Part shown: in pieces, positions 35,022 through 42,999 of the stretch
Position numbering within the stretch: the stretch's first letter is position 1
Layout of the letters: each line of letters begins with the position of its first letter
NCBI GenBank assembly: GCA_031213475.1
Contig: JARUPZ010000018.1
Span: 1,550,001-1,614,000 of the forward strand
Direction: 5' to 3'
Source of the DNA: Nereocystis luetkeana
Taxonomy: Eukaryota; Sar; Phaeophyceae; Laminariales; Laminariaceae
Length of the DNA stretch: 64,000 bases
Made by a program: the position numbers and the translations under genes
The notes under the pieces: generated by a model
The model's input: only the letters and a program-made list of their open reading frames with translations
What the model was told of the DNA's origin: nothing
Database searches by the model: none

Positions 35022-36315
35022 CCATCATCATCATCACCACCATCAAGCATCATCATCATCATCATCATCGTTATCATCATCATCCTCATCATCATCGTCA
35101 TCATCATCATCATCATCATCCTCATCTTCATCATCATCATCCTCATCATCATCCTCGTTATTGTTTGTGATTTGACTGGTTGCGATTCGGGGCTCTCACT
35201 ATTAATAGGAGAGTGGGGTATGCAAATGGTTTTCTACCATCGGGGGTCTCGGTCGCCCGAGACTGCGTTAGTTAGAGCCCCGACCAGTCGGCTGGGGGGG
35301 GGGAACTCCCGGATACTGGCAGTACGATAGGCAGCGAGAGCCAGCGGCCGGCATCAGCGAGGGAAGGGCGACGGTCGAAAAAGTGCGAGCATCATTCTTC
35401 TATGATAGCCATGCCGAACATTCTTGACGCCCGTTTTATTTTTCTCCGGGACGATTCCCCTTTTTTTTTCTCTCGACTTTCTTCATTATTATATTATAGT
35501 AAAAGTGAGATACCACGCCCGTTTTCCGCCCAGGGCGGTCGTTTTCCGTCCCGTCCCCCCCCCCTACCCCTACCCCAGGAGATAGATGGTGGCCACAGGA
35601 AGGGGAAAAGACTAGCAAAAACTTTCTATGTAATATGGAAACAACGTACTGAGCGCCCAAATGTTAGAGGTGTCTCTTACTAGGAGCATGAACGCTGCTT
35701 CGTCTCGAAGGGGATGCGAGGTCAATGGTCAAACGACTAGGGCAAGCAACTAAAGAGTACGCTTACGACTACGGCTAAGCATGAAAATGAGCACCCCCTC
35801 CCCGCCCCCCCCGCCCCCCCCCCGCCTCCTCCGCTACTGAAAGTGGTCTACAGTAGTGAAAACAACCGACGAACACCCTTCAAACCCCCGGTTTTTTTTT
35901 TTACCCCTCACGGACAAATTACCTACATGAACAACGCCACACGCACACCCCAAAAAACTCCATTTTTTTTTCCCCCTTACTGACATACGTGTCTACACGA
36001 GAAAAACGCCCGGCGCACAACCTAGAAACCTCTGTTAGCGTGGTGGGGTGGGGGGGGGGAGGTTGTACCGATATCATGCATAGCCGTAGTCGTATGACCA
36101 CAGACCCCTCGCATCTCTACAATGCCGGAGCGGACTTCACGCACCTCAGAGCCGATCTGACACTTGAAGCGCTCCGGGTCGAAGCCCTCGATTCTGTTCA
36201 CGGAGCTCTCCCCCTTCAGCAGTCCTTCCCAAAACGCCTCCACGCCCGTCCCCACGCCCGACACCACCCCCAACCCCGTCACAACCACCGTCCGTGCGTC
36301 GGCCGCCGCGGACAT
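22048..36315 (-). CDS. fabF: fabF: 3-oxoacyl-ACP synthase II, ten exons
   Basis: FabF/KAS II extends acyl-ACP by condensation with malonyl-ACP in type II fatty-acid synthesis, usually in the plastid or mitochondrion. Ten exons joined at GT-AG borders give 1,263 nt, 420 residues plus stop, matching the usual length of about 412. The N-terminal [10 protein letters not shown] block, Cys168 in SACATATH, His309 in NAHGTST, Lys342 and His347 in TKGQTGH, and the C-terminal GFGGHN loop are all present, so the enzyme should be active. Phases agree at every junction. The ATG at 36,315 gives no targeting peptide. The frame stays open upstream to a stop at 36,427-36,429 without another ATG, so a leader exon could exist upstream but I did not find it. 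Introns measure 0.39-2.5 kb and carry most repeat families of the window. Confidence 0.95.
22198..22312. repeat. (AGC)n/(AAC)n microsatellites
   Basis: AGC and AAC triplet runs inside fabF intron 9. Confidence 0.9.
22488..22601 (-). CDS. fabF: fabF exon 9
   Basis: 38 codons, [17 protein letters not shown] to GALSSNL. Acceptor TTTCAG|GGT after a T-rich tract, donor CTG|GTGAGG. Confidence 0.95.
23200..23430. repeat. C-rich low-complexity tract
   Basis: Long C and CT runs, including about 28 consecutive C near 23,211-23,239, in fabF intron 8. On the gene strand this is a G-rich tract soon after the exon 8 donor. Confidence 0.85.
23453..23596 (-). CDS. fabF: fabF exon 8 (Lys and second His)
   Basis: 48 codons, [13 protein letters not shown] to CAKAIQT, with Lys342 and His347 in the [14 protein letters not shown] block. 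Acceptor AAACAG|TTT, donor ACG|GTGAGA. A CTG-repeat ends about 25 nt before the acceptor. Confidence 0.95.
23622..23656. repeat. (AGC)n microsatellite before fabF exon 8
   Basis: About 11 AGC triplets, read CTG on the gene strand, close to the exon 8 acceptor. Confidence 0.9.
23701..23935 (+). repeat. Two-unit tandem duplication, about 138 bp
   Basis: AATTTCCAGGTAAAGTTCCC (23,708) and AATTCCCAGGTAACATTCCC (23,838) start two units that continue with TTCACG, GTCC(A/C)AAAGGCAC, a GCAGG(T/C)GTGTG block and a G run. In fabF intron 7. Confidence 0.75.
24140..24215 (+). mobile_element. Repeat A, head-only copy
   Basis: G-rich run followed by CTCACGTCATGCATGGCCGCAGTCGCATGGCCATAAACCCTCGC, then a break. 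In fabF intron 7. Confidence 0.6.
24636..24745. mobile_element. MITE B copy 2
   Basis: Ends TTTTACGGGGGACCA and its complement, inner AAATAGGACC/GGTCCTATTTA, middle AAATATTGGTAG. About 110 bp, in fabF intron 7. Confidence 0.85.
25455..25522. repeat. (AGC)n microsatellite
   Basis: AGC/ATC triplets in fabF intron 7. Confidence 0.9.
25645..25740 (-). mobile_element. Repeat A, degraded reverse copy
   Basis: GCCTGCCTGGTCGGGGAAAA, CCCGACGTGCTCCGC and CCAGGGTCTGTGGTCACGC match the middle of the family. It lies about 40 nt beyond the fabF exon 7 donor, in sense order antiparallel to the gene. Confidence 0.6.
25782..25854 (-). CDS. fabF: fabF exon 7 (active-site His)
   Basis: 73 nt, [19 protein letters not shown] to NDK, with catalytic His309. 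Acceptor TGTCAG|G, donor AAG|GTGCGT. Confidence 0.95.
26430..26472. repeat. (CT)n microsatellite after fabF exon 6 donor
   Basis: About 20 CT dinucleotides, read GA on the gene strand, about 30 nt after the donor. Confidence 0.9.
26500..26721 (-). CDS. fabF: fabF exon 6
   Basis: 222 nt, [20 protein letters not shown] to LERAL plus two bases. Acceptor GGTTAG|C preceded by a GT repeat; donor AG|GTGTGTG followed at once by a GA dinucleotide run. Confidence 0.95.
27215..27420. repeat. 32-bp minisatellite (TCGATATTTCGAT type)
   Basis: Four to five units of 32 bp built on CGAAAG(T/C)TCGATATTTCGA followed by a variable TGATACGACATAT part. The sequence is partly self-complementary. In fabF intron 5. 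A second array of the same type lies at 36,960-37,225. Confidence 0.9.
28074..28622 (-). mobile_element. Repeat A, full-length reverse copy
   Basis: Starts at TGGGTTGGCGTCGGTTGGCAACGACAC (the inferred 5' end) and runs through GTGCGGG, GGCAAGGCACCCACGAGGC, CAAGCGGTTCTTACTAGG, AAGCAATGTCTGCC and GGTCATAAGGCTACGGCC, to TATCGAGTACACCCC and a C tail of about 60 bp. The C tail ends about 33 nt from the fabF exon 5 donor. Confidence 0.85.
28656..28756 (-). CDS. fabF: fabF exon 5
   Basis: 101 nt, [15 protein letters not shown] to GHND plus two bases. Acceptor TACACAG|GCG, donor CAA|GTGAGC. The split Asn codon is completed by exon 6 to give [12 protein letters not shown], a family signature. Confidence 0.95.
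28922..29040. repeat. ACGCT and AAAGC short-unit array
   Basis: ACGCT units followed by drifting ACAAAGC/AGAGC units in fabF intron 4. Similar in style to the array at 21.7 kb. Confidence 0.8.
29703..30203 (+). CDS. Candidate gene nested antisense in fabF intron 4
   Basis: An ATG in good context (ACACAATGG) opens 166 codons. The N-terminus is very basic ([10 protein letters not shown]), the middle (residues about 35-115) is an Arg/Glu/Ala-rich stretch such as [11 protein letters not shown] and [16 protein letters not shown] that should form a long amphipathic helix or coiled coil, then comes a Pro run and a hydrophobic C-terminus ([15 protein letters not shown]). The composition is not that of a simple repeat. 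The opposite strand gives a poorer Pro/Arg frame. I know no family for it. It could be a nested gene, part of a mobile element, or chance. Confidence 0.35.
   Translation: MGNTTKHEKKNKKELQKGLKKKTPRSSSPARGKLLEKQGDKRADNIAERGDYRALERRHDGAARARGEVVAKHAAESEARQSADTPHAEADMRAALAALAAEEGRRWAEVARVARLSDEMDRHLPSPPPPPPAAALSVAAAHPTILYPIRRFSLVFYLGLLQAFGL
30601..30720. repeat. (CATATA)n hexanucleotide array
   Basis: About 19 units of ATACAT, with two GTACATGT breaks, in fabF intron 4. Open in all frames as alternating Tyr/Met or His/Ile, which is an artefact. Confidence 0.95.
30812..30970 (-). CDS. fabF: fabF exon 4 (active-site Cys)
   Basis: 53 codons, [12 protein letters not shown] to IREGE, with the nucleophile Cys168 in SACATATH. 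Acceptor CACCAG|GTG, donor GAG|GTGCGG. The pyrimidine-rich stretch before it follows the poly(C) tail of a repeat A copy. Confidence 0.95.
31070..31222 (+). mobile_element. Repeat A, truncated copy before fabF exon 4
   Basis: A G run of about 24, GTACTCGATAGGAGAGATGAAC, CATGCATGGCCGTAG, through ACCGACCAGGCAGACATTGCTT. On the fabF strand its C tail points at exon 4, with the acceptor about 100 nt on. Two more fragments follow at 31,222-31,310 and 31,388-31,442. Confidence 0.85.
31440..31640. repeat. G-rich low-complexity tract
   Basis: GGAGGGG-type sequence without a repeat unit. A pure G run of about 23 stands at 31,738-31,762. In fabF intron 3. Confidence 0.85.
32248..32322 (-). CDS. fabF: fabF exon 3
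   Basis: 25 codons, [10 protein letters not shown] to RGPSK. Acceptor CGGCAG|GTG, donor AAG|GTGTGT. Confidence 0.95.
33277..33361. mobile_element. Small palindromic element (MITE-like)
   Basis: Left end ACCACTCTGTCC and right end GGATAGAGTGGT are inverted repeats with one mismatch. The inner parts ATACAAGG and CTTGTAT also pair. About 85 bp, in fabF intron 2. A likely relative is at 56,913-56,997. Confidence 0.55.
33450..33872 (-). repeat. Tandem array of repeat A 3' ends
   Basis: Eight or so units of about 40 bp, each CTACGACTACGGCCATGCAT, GATAATGAGTACA and a run of 8-15 C. Only the last about 28 bp of repeat A and its C tail are repeated; one unit carries a longer piece (GTCTATGGTCATACG). 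In fabF intron 2. Confidence 0.9.
33885..33990. mobile_element. MITE C copy
   Basis: AACCCGTTTAGGGCTGCAGTCC at the left and GGTCCTAAAAAGGGGTT at the right, with GTTTTGGGAACA / TTTGTCCCCGAAAC inside. In fabF intron 2. Confidence 0.75.
34027..34134. mobile_element. MITE C copy
   Basis: AACCATTTTAGAGCCGCAGTCC on the left; GGACTGCGGTCCTAAAAGGGG on the right. About 40 bp from the previous copy. Confidence 0.8.
34778..34930 (-). CDS. fabF: fabF exon 2
   Basis: 51 codons, [10 protein letters not shown] to ERCGVM. Acceptor TTGCAG|GTT, donor ATG|GTAAGC. The intron before it ends in a long GAT-repeat instead of a pyrimidine tract. Confidence 0.95.
34943..35160. repeat. (ATC)n microsatellite before fabF exon 2
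   Basis: About 215 bp of ATC triplets with GTC and CTC variants. On the gene strand this is GAT-repeat that ends 12 nt from the exon 2 acceptor. Confidence 0.95.
35690..35830 (-). mobile_element. Repeat A2, reverse copy with C tail
   Basis: TCTCGAAGGGGATGCG, GGTCAATGGTCAAACGACTA and GCAAGCAACTAAAGAGTACGC, then TACGACTACGGCTAAGCATG (an A head) and a C-rich tail of about 35 bp. In fabF intron 1. Confidence 0.7.
36046..36135 (+). mobile_element. Repeat A, head copy at the fabF exon 1 donor
   Basis: G run, GATATCATGCATAGCCGTAG, TATGACCACAGACCCCTCGC and TACAATGCCGGAGCGGA. Its truncated end is about 10 nt from the exon 1 donor. Confidence 0.8.
36145..36315 (-). CDS. fabF: fabF exon 1
   Basis: 57 codons from [21 protein letters not shown] onward, ending in phase 0 at the donor GAG|GTGCGT. 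An A-family repeat begins within about 15 nt of this donor. A possible acceptor, AAACAG at about 36,365, lies upstream in case the true start is in an earlier exon. Confidence 0.9.
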
Positions 36316-36431
36316 TCGTACTTCCCCGCTCGCCGCCGCCGCCGCCGCCGCCGAGCCGTGCTGTTTCCGCCCCACCGTTTCCCCCGCCCCGACAACAACG
36401 ACAAGAAAAAACGCGGCAAAACGCAATTAAT

Positions 36432-36475
36432 ATTCTTGTGGAGAGATAAGGGGGGTGGGGGGGGGGGGGGGGGGG
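36432..36475. repeat. G run upstream of fabF
   Basis: G-rich stretch of about 30 bases just upstream of the frame that leads into fabF exon 1. Confidence 0.8.
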
Positions 36476-36609
36476 GTGAGCAACCGCTGGGCGATGATGC
36501 GTCTATAGAAACATATCGACGAGCGAGATATCACGCTGCGTATCCAGTACGATGACATGGCATTGCATTGTCCACCCTGCTGCATAGTATCCCTGTGTCG
36601 TAGTTTAGT

Positions 36610-36715
36610 GAGCACAGAGCTTGTTGTATCTCTCTACGAAGTGTTGAAAAACCGGCACGGACGCTGGTTGTGCTGGATGTCGACGGGTAGAAAGAACGGT
36701 TTCATGTGAAGAATA
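36610..36715 (+). repeat. Dispersed fragment, partner of 3.1 kb
   Basis: CACAGAGCTTGTTGTATCTC to CGACGGGTAGAAAGAACGG, same order as at 3,105-3,200. Confidence 0.6.
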
Positions 36716-36959
36716 CACACTCCGCCTGGGATAATTTTCGGGAGACAAATTTTCTCGAAAACAAGGGGGCACGTACACACACACAACGACCATGCCGGCT
36801 GATGAAAGATCTCGATGCAATGTCGACGACCGACAAATAAAATCGATGCGACACCTGTAAGTACAAGCAGTCGATAAGCCGAACACAGTCGTCCAGCATG
36901 GTGGACGAATCAGCATTAAAACTAAGGAGGGTCCCAGGGCATGAAGGGGGGCAAAACGC

Positions 36960-37225
36960 GTTCGAAACCATACGAGTACGATATACCGAAAGTTCGATAC
37001 TCTGATGTATCGAATATTTTGAAAAGTTCGGTACTTCGATGCATCGAATACTTCCGAAAGTTCGGCATTTCGATATACCGAATATTTTCGAGAGCTCGGT
37101 ATCTCGTCATACCGAGTATCTCGAAAGTTTGGTATGTATTTCGATATACCGAATATTTCGAAAAACTTCGATATTTCGATATGTCGAATGTTTCGAAAGT
37201 TCGATATTCCGATATATCTAACACC
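36960..37225. repeat. Minisatellite, units of 36-38 bp
   Basis: Seven or so diverged units of the type CGAAAGTTCG(G/A)TA followed by TTCGATATACCGAATAT. Related in motif to the 27.2 kb array but with longer, more variable units. Being partly palindromic and stop-poor, it opens long frames on both strands. Confidence 0.85.
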
Positions 37226-38090
37226 AGATCCAGGCGATAAATATCTGGATGATACAAATCTCATCAATTTCCTTCCGAGGGCCACGCTTTCCTTTTTTTT
37301 TCTGCCCCGGAGAGCGAGAGGAAACCCCTGTCCACACTTATTTCTCAAGTTTTCGTGTACCGGTTCGAACCCGGTTCGTGTAGCTTTCCTTCGAGCAATA
37401 CAGTAGTCCATGCCCGCTATACGCCAAGATATGCGAGAGCATCGAAGACTAGACTACTACTCTTCGATTTTAGCAATAATACAGCTGCAGTAGTAGCCCA
37501 TGACTCATTTTACTCCGACATCATTTCTACACAAAAAAGAGGTGTAAGGGTTTTTTACCTGCGTCTCCCTTTTCAACTTGCAACACCCCCCGGATTTCAT
37601 GCTTCTATATCCCGAAGGGGAACCTTGTCTGTATGTGCAGTATGTCTGCTATTGCGTCGACAACGATAGCTATGGGTATGATACATACATATACCTGGTG
37701 CGTCCTACTGGTTCAGCAGATCGCCGTTGCAATATGTACTTTATAGATATCTGCGTGTTTTATCGGGAGCAAGTTGCTGTTGTCGTTGTTGATGGTGTCA
37801 TCTCACACCACCTCATCACCGGAATGTGTGCATCCCATGTACATACTTGTAGATGTGCGAAAACCATACCCACCAGCGCCTGGTTGCACTAAAATATCAT
37901 ACGCAACGCGTCATCGATTGTTGATGTTACTGCTGGCTGTATACAACCAGTATACATGCAGCGGTATATATAATACCTTGTACCTGGTATAAATATGTTT
38001 TTGTGGAACCATTGTGTTGAGGTTGCGGTTTGCGGTTTTTCAGCGCGATCAGCGGTCATCTCTCGCTCTGTGCATGTATACTATTAATAG
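37226..38090. other. No recognisable gene
   Basis: A tRNA-like GGTTCGAACCCGG occurs at about 37,370 without further tRNA structure. Short frames only. Confidence 0.5.
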
Positions 38091-38097
38091 AAGTAGG

Positions 38098-38241
38098 AAC
38101 TGCTGTATCATACTCGCATCTACCGGTTTATATACTGTCGAACTGGCATTGCGTACTGCTGTATACACGAGCTGCTGTATCATACTCGCATCTACCGGTT
38201 TATATACTGTCGTACTGGCATTGCGTACTGCTGTATACACA
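38098..38241 (+). repeat. 72-bp direct repeat, two units
   Basis: TGCTGTATCATACTCGCATC begins both units (38,101 and 38,173), which end GCGTACTGCTGTATACAC. Near identical, so recent. Each unit contains the TACTGCTGTA 10-mer. Confidence 0.9.
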
Positions 38242-38735
38242 AGGGCTAAACGAGGTACTGCTGTACCGTAATAGAGCAGTCTGTAAATCAGAAGGGCGTC
38301 CATCGAGAGACGGTGAACACATTTATATGACGTCGTGGAAGAGAAACCGCCGTAGTCCTGCGTGCACGCGTACTGCAGCCGCATCGTTGTCCCTGTCGTG
38401 GCCGACGACAAGGAGGAGTAGGCGAAGTATATGGTAGCTAGCAGTTGTCGAACAAAAATGTTGCAGGTTGCAAGGCTCAGTTCCGCCGGCGAAGCCGCGA
38501 ATCGCTCCCGGTTTTTGAGCGGGTCAGCAGCGGCATGATACACTGACTGTAATACAACAGACGAAGCAATACTGCTGTTGGATTTATACAACGCAGCAAT
38601 CCGCCCCAATCTTATGGACGGTATGAATATTAAAAAAACAAAAACAGGATAATAGCCCAGGCTAAGTACTAAATACTCGTACGTGGTATAGCTTTTTCTT
38701 GTTTGAAATAAGGTGTAGTCCATAATTACTTCATT

Positions 38736-39800
38736 GTGACCGCTCCCGAATTTCTTATTTCTCGGGAAAGCTCCACTGGGTTTCTGACGGGGCTATTAAT
38801 GCTAGTAGTATTAATATTAATATCAATAGGTACAGCCAGTGAAATGGTGTGTGTATCTTAACGGTACGTATGAGATGGTGTAGAATACGTGTGCTGCTGC
38901 GGTATGTTGAGGTTGCACTTTTTAGCGTTACCTCCTGTCCCCTCGTTCATTCATGAGCGTGCCGAAGCAAGCGAGGTCTGCTGCTGCTGCGTCTTTGGCA
39001 GCTCTGATGAAAATACTGGAAGAGCACTCCGTGACGCAGTACGAGATTTCTTCACCACTCATTCGAGATTTGATCGATCTGATTGGCTTAGGGTCAGGGT
39101 TAGGGTTGCTCTGATTGGCTTAGGGTCAGCGATAGGGTTGCTGTGATTGGGCTCGGTTATGGTTAGGGTCAGGGTTAGTTAGATTTCGTCTCGTTGCGTG
39201 TAGCCAGCAAAAAATTGTCGAATACCTGGTACGAGGTAAGCGGTAAAACTCCCCTCCGGTGACGCTATGTATCATACCAGGTACCAGGTACATGTCATGT
39301 GAGTACGACACAAAAGTGCGAGAACGAGTACGTACGTGAATCGCAATCGTACGTGTAATATGCACCTGTTACGAGAGCCGTACAGTACAGCAGCAGCACC
39401 GGCCCTCGGATAAGAAGAATTGGGGACACTGGTCCAGGCTAGATTTCTTATTCTGAGCAAGGGTGGGTGTGTTCAACACTAACTTGAAGTGGAAATATAA
39501 GGACCGTTTGGTATCGATAGTATATATCGGTTCTCATATTTTCACCCAGTGTAGTACGTGCCAGTATACCGTAACCGCTCCCGAATTTCTCACGAGTTAT
39601 GACAGCTTACGACAACGAGCACATTTCTCCCCGGAAATGTCAGGCTGACTTTTTTGCCGGGCCCGGGCGGTACAGCAGTTTGTCGTGCAGGACACCTACA
39701 GTAATAAGAAAGAGGAAACATAGTCCAGGCTGGATTTCTTATTCGAGAAATGGGTGCGTGCTACATAAATTTCAGTATATAAGCGGCTCCTGAATTTCTC
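38736..39800. repeat. Dispersed short repeats
   Basis: CCGCTCCCGAATTTCT or CGGCTCCTGAATTTCT recurs at about 38,741, 39,567 and 39,784. GTCCAGGCT(A/G)GATTTCTTATTC recurs at 39,432 and 39,722. Probably ends of degraded elements. I could not pair them into a full element. Confidence 0.45.
39085..39180. repeat. Interstitial telomere-like repeats
   Basis: TTAGGGTCAGGGTTAGGGTTGC appears in a loose tandem with TGATTGGCTTAGGGTCAGCGATAGGG and TGATTGGGCTCGGTTATGGTTAGGGTCAGGGTTAG. Degenerate TTAGGG units mixed with a GATTGGCT spacer. Confidence 0.6.
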
Positions 39801-39995
39801 ACCGTATTTCCCTGCAAATCTCAGCCTGCCTTTCTTTATTGCTCGTTTTCTTATTTGCGTGTCCTGTACTGCAGTGGTGCAACCAAGCACGCATACGAGC
39901 ATATGATGGCTTTGTATTTCATAGCTCTACAACTACAGCAGTACGTACGTACGTGTAGTAAGTGGCTCTCGCAGCTTGCAGCTCGCTTCTGCTAG

Positions 39996-40079
39996 CCGGC
40001 CGCCCCGTTGGTTCAAATGGTTAACCTCGAATTCTACTTGTGTTTGAGTCCTGGGTTCGAGCCCCAGGTGGGTCGGACA
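39996..40079 (+). tRNA. tRNA-like sequence, probably SINE or pseudogene
   Basis: The T-arm is perfect: CTGGG, loop TTCGAGC, CCCAG, which is also a consensus B box. An acceptor stem CCGGCCG / GGGTCGG pairs at six of seven positions including one G-U. The D-arm is irregular and the anticodon stem CTCGAA/TTTGAG would close a loop of about 11 bases, too large unless an intron of a few bases is present. An AT-rich tail (AAAATAAAAATAAAAAGG) follows. A tRNA-derived SINE head is the more likely reading; a decayed or intron-bearing tRNA is possible. I do not assign an anticodon. Confidence 0.45.
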
Positions 40080-41882
40080 TTTGACTTTATTTGCAAAAAT
40101 AAAAATAAAAAGGATTCAATTGTTGAGAGCGCCTTGCAGCGTGGGTAGGTACAATTCGATGCGAGTCGACGAGGGAAGAAAAGGCTGAAATCTTCTCGAG
40201 ATAAAAATGAAGGCACGTACCGTAGCGGGAAGGGGGTAGAAGAGCGAGCCTGCTATGTGACCCCGGATCTGAGTTACGAGTTGGAAGGAGAGAGAGAAGA
40301 AGATGTGCGAAGATAATGAATGGGATGAGCAAAAAAAAAAAAAAAAAGATGTACAGGAGGGAGGGCACTCGTTCATTGTCCTGTCTGTAACCTGCTCGGG
40401 GTAAAACACCTGGAAAGCAGTCGCCACATGTCCCATGTCCAATAGTTCTGAAACACGGTTTCTCGTGGAACAAGAGGGGTACCTGGTATGTTCGAGTAGG
40501 AGTGAACATCGCGGTCGTCTCGTATGGTAGGATTGAACTGTAAATGTCAATGCGTGCATTTAGCAAGCAGAAACCGGAGCAGAACAAAGTTAATCGCAAC
40601 GAACTGTCTGCAGCTGCTTGCTGCTGTTTCAGTGTACGCCTACGTAGAGGTTTCGTAGGACTAATATTCAATGCAAGTGCGAAGCAAGTACGTAGACCGG
40701 AAGGAGATTAGTCTTACGAATCCCAGTGTACTGCTTTTTGCTGTTGTTTCAGTACAATACCTGGTATACCGGTGTACCAGGTACTCTTATTAATAGTACA
40801 AGTACGTCCGGAGGTTATGGTCGTACTCTCGACATATATAAAAGTTCATACAGCAGAAAGGGATCTATGGGGGGCGCAAGCTTGCACAGGCTCGGCACGG
40901 ATCATGGCAGGGGTGAAGGACATGCAGCGGCTGTTTGGTCACCACCTCCTCGTCCGCGAGGATGTACTACAAGGTTACTCGCGAAGGACCCACTGCCTGT
41001 ACGACTCGCAACCGGAACCGACCTCGAGGAAAGAACATTTCCTGACAGAGACGGCAAAAGCTCAGATGATCTGGTATGGTATGATACAGCAGTAGTAGTG
41101 TTCCTGCATAAGTATGATACTGGCTTGGAATGTCGGTTTCTTCGGCAAAGTCTCGCTCACCCTGCCTCGAAAGCGCTGATGCCCCCCACCGACACTCAGC
41201 GCGGGCCCTGGAGTCGCAACGAAGGCAGAAGCGGCCACAATGAAGGAGGTCGCAACCGCAGCCGAAAGCCCGCTCGCCATTGTTGCCATTATCTGTTGTT
41301 GGTGGTGTTTGTTGCGACCTCAAACAGCTGCTGCTGCTGCTGCTGCCGCTGCTGCGGACGTGTGCTCTCTCTCTCCACTACAGTTTCTAGCGCGCCAGAA
41401 CCTCTTTCTCTGAGGAGGTAGACTGGCTGCACAGCCTCACGACAGGTCTACAACACGCTCTGCGGCTCTACGGCGATGCAGTCGCTCGAGGAGACGACCG
41501 TGTGAATGAACTGCGTTTCACGTTTGGCGTTTGTTGGGGGTTTTTTGCGATGGAGGAGTTCAATGTCTGGGCAGGCTTTATGTTGTCGGGGCCTGACAAG
41601 GGTTTAGAGCAACGAAGAAGTACCTTGTGCCTGCGATCAGCGACATAGCAGGAGCACAGCGTATCGTTGCGTTAGAGCAACCTTGCAGCGTGTGTGAGGG
41701 GATTACGGTTTGTGGAGGCCTCGGGAAGTAGGAAAAAGGACGAGCAAAAGGGGGGATACGGCACGCTGGAAATCGCGTTCACTTTTTGGAAGCCTGTTTG
41801 CATCCAAAGTTGTTCTGTTCCCAGCACACCGTGGGAGAAGGCTCCGCCGGAAGCCCTAGCTAGTCCAAGGAGAACCTACACA

Positions 41883-41885
41883 ATG
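41883..41885 (+). CDS. AP1S: AP1S exon 1 (initiator ATG only)
   Basis: ACACA-ATG followed immediately by GTGAGTACTG, a near-ideal donor. Exon 2 begins with ATCAAC directly after its acceptor and has no ATG at the conserved start, so the Met must come from an upstream exon in phase 0. This is the best candidate I see, by inference. The exon is extended upstream by 5' UTR of unknown length. Confidence 0.75.
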
Positions 41886-42963
41886 GTGAGTACTGCGTAT
41901 ATTGCGGTTTCTTCTAGTTGGAACCACACACGTTCTCTCCGACCTGGTATTCCGTGATCGCAAACAAGGTCTGACGTTTTGTAATGTTATTAAGAGCGCG
42001 ATGACAACACCCGTCTTCGACCCAAGGGCATGGTACTCCGTGCCAAATGCACCCCTACCAGAGGTGCTCGTACTCTGTACGTACGAAGTTGTGTGAAACG
42101 TCCTGCTTCTGAAGCTCGTCAATTTACCGAGAGCTGTACTCCTACACGCTGTGCTGTGGATATAACTCTCACAGCAGGTTTGCTTTAAATCATCTACCTG
42201 ATATCGGTGGCACTGCTGTGAGGTGCGTAGCGCGGGAATGGTAAAAGTTGCCCAATCCTCAAAACCGCAAGGTGGTTTCGAGAACGGTGTCACGGTGACA
42301 CGGTGACTGAATGAGGACGCGGCTGAGTGCAGGTTTCTGCTGAGAATAGCCGGGCGCCGGTCCGGCAATTTCTTGTGTAAATGTGCTTCCGTTGCGGCAA
42401 GCAAGGGACTCGTTTCGGGGAGGGCGAGGCGCATCATCGTGGGTCTAAAATCATCTTAATCCTATACCGCTGGTAAAAAATATCGTTTCTCACATCTCAC
42501 AGCACTCTTGTGATACACCAAGTACATACCAGGTACCTGGTATAGGATAGGAATATCAACACGGAAGTCGTACAGAAGAAGACGGGCTTGGCGAGGTACT
42601 TGCGTATTTACGTTGGCGCGGCAAGTGTGAACCGCCTGTAGAGCCTAACGCTGAAATAGTTGAACTACCGCGGTATCATCGTCGCATATATACGAGGTAC
42701 CTGGTGTCGGCACTCGGTGTGGCACATTATAGGCCGGAGGGACAGGGCGTCTGTTCTTGGGCTCCGTGTTGACCTACAAGTCTACCTTTCACTACCTCCC
42801 CCGCCAGTAGGGATTCCAGAATTGAAACCGGAGGCGAAAACGTGTCCGCGGGGGAGGGGGGAGAGGGGACGTTTTGTATCTGTACGAACCGTATTTAGAT
42901 ATTCTGGATGGAAGAGTGGACACAAACATCCGCACCAAAGTCGCCTAATTGCAGCACTCTTCG

Positions 42964-42999
<36 letters not shown>

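Noticed and set aside
34780-35170. Asp-, Met- or Ser-rich ORFs of about 90-190 codons
   Set aside because: Translation of the ATC microsatellite next to fabF exon 2.
36605-37411. 268-codon ORF on the minus strand
   Set aside because: Its middle third is translated minisatellite with few stops in any frame, and the ends show no family.
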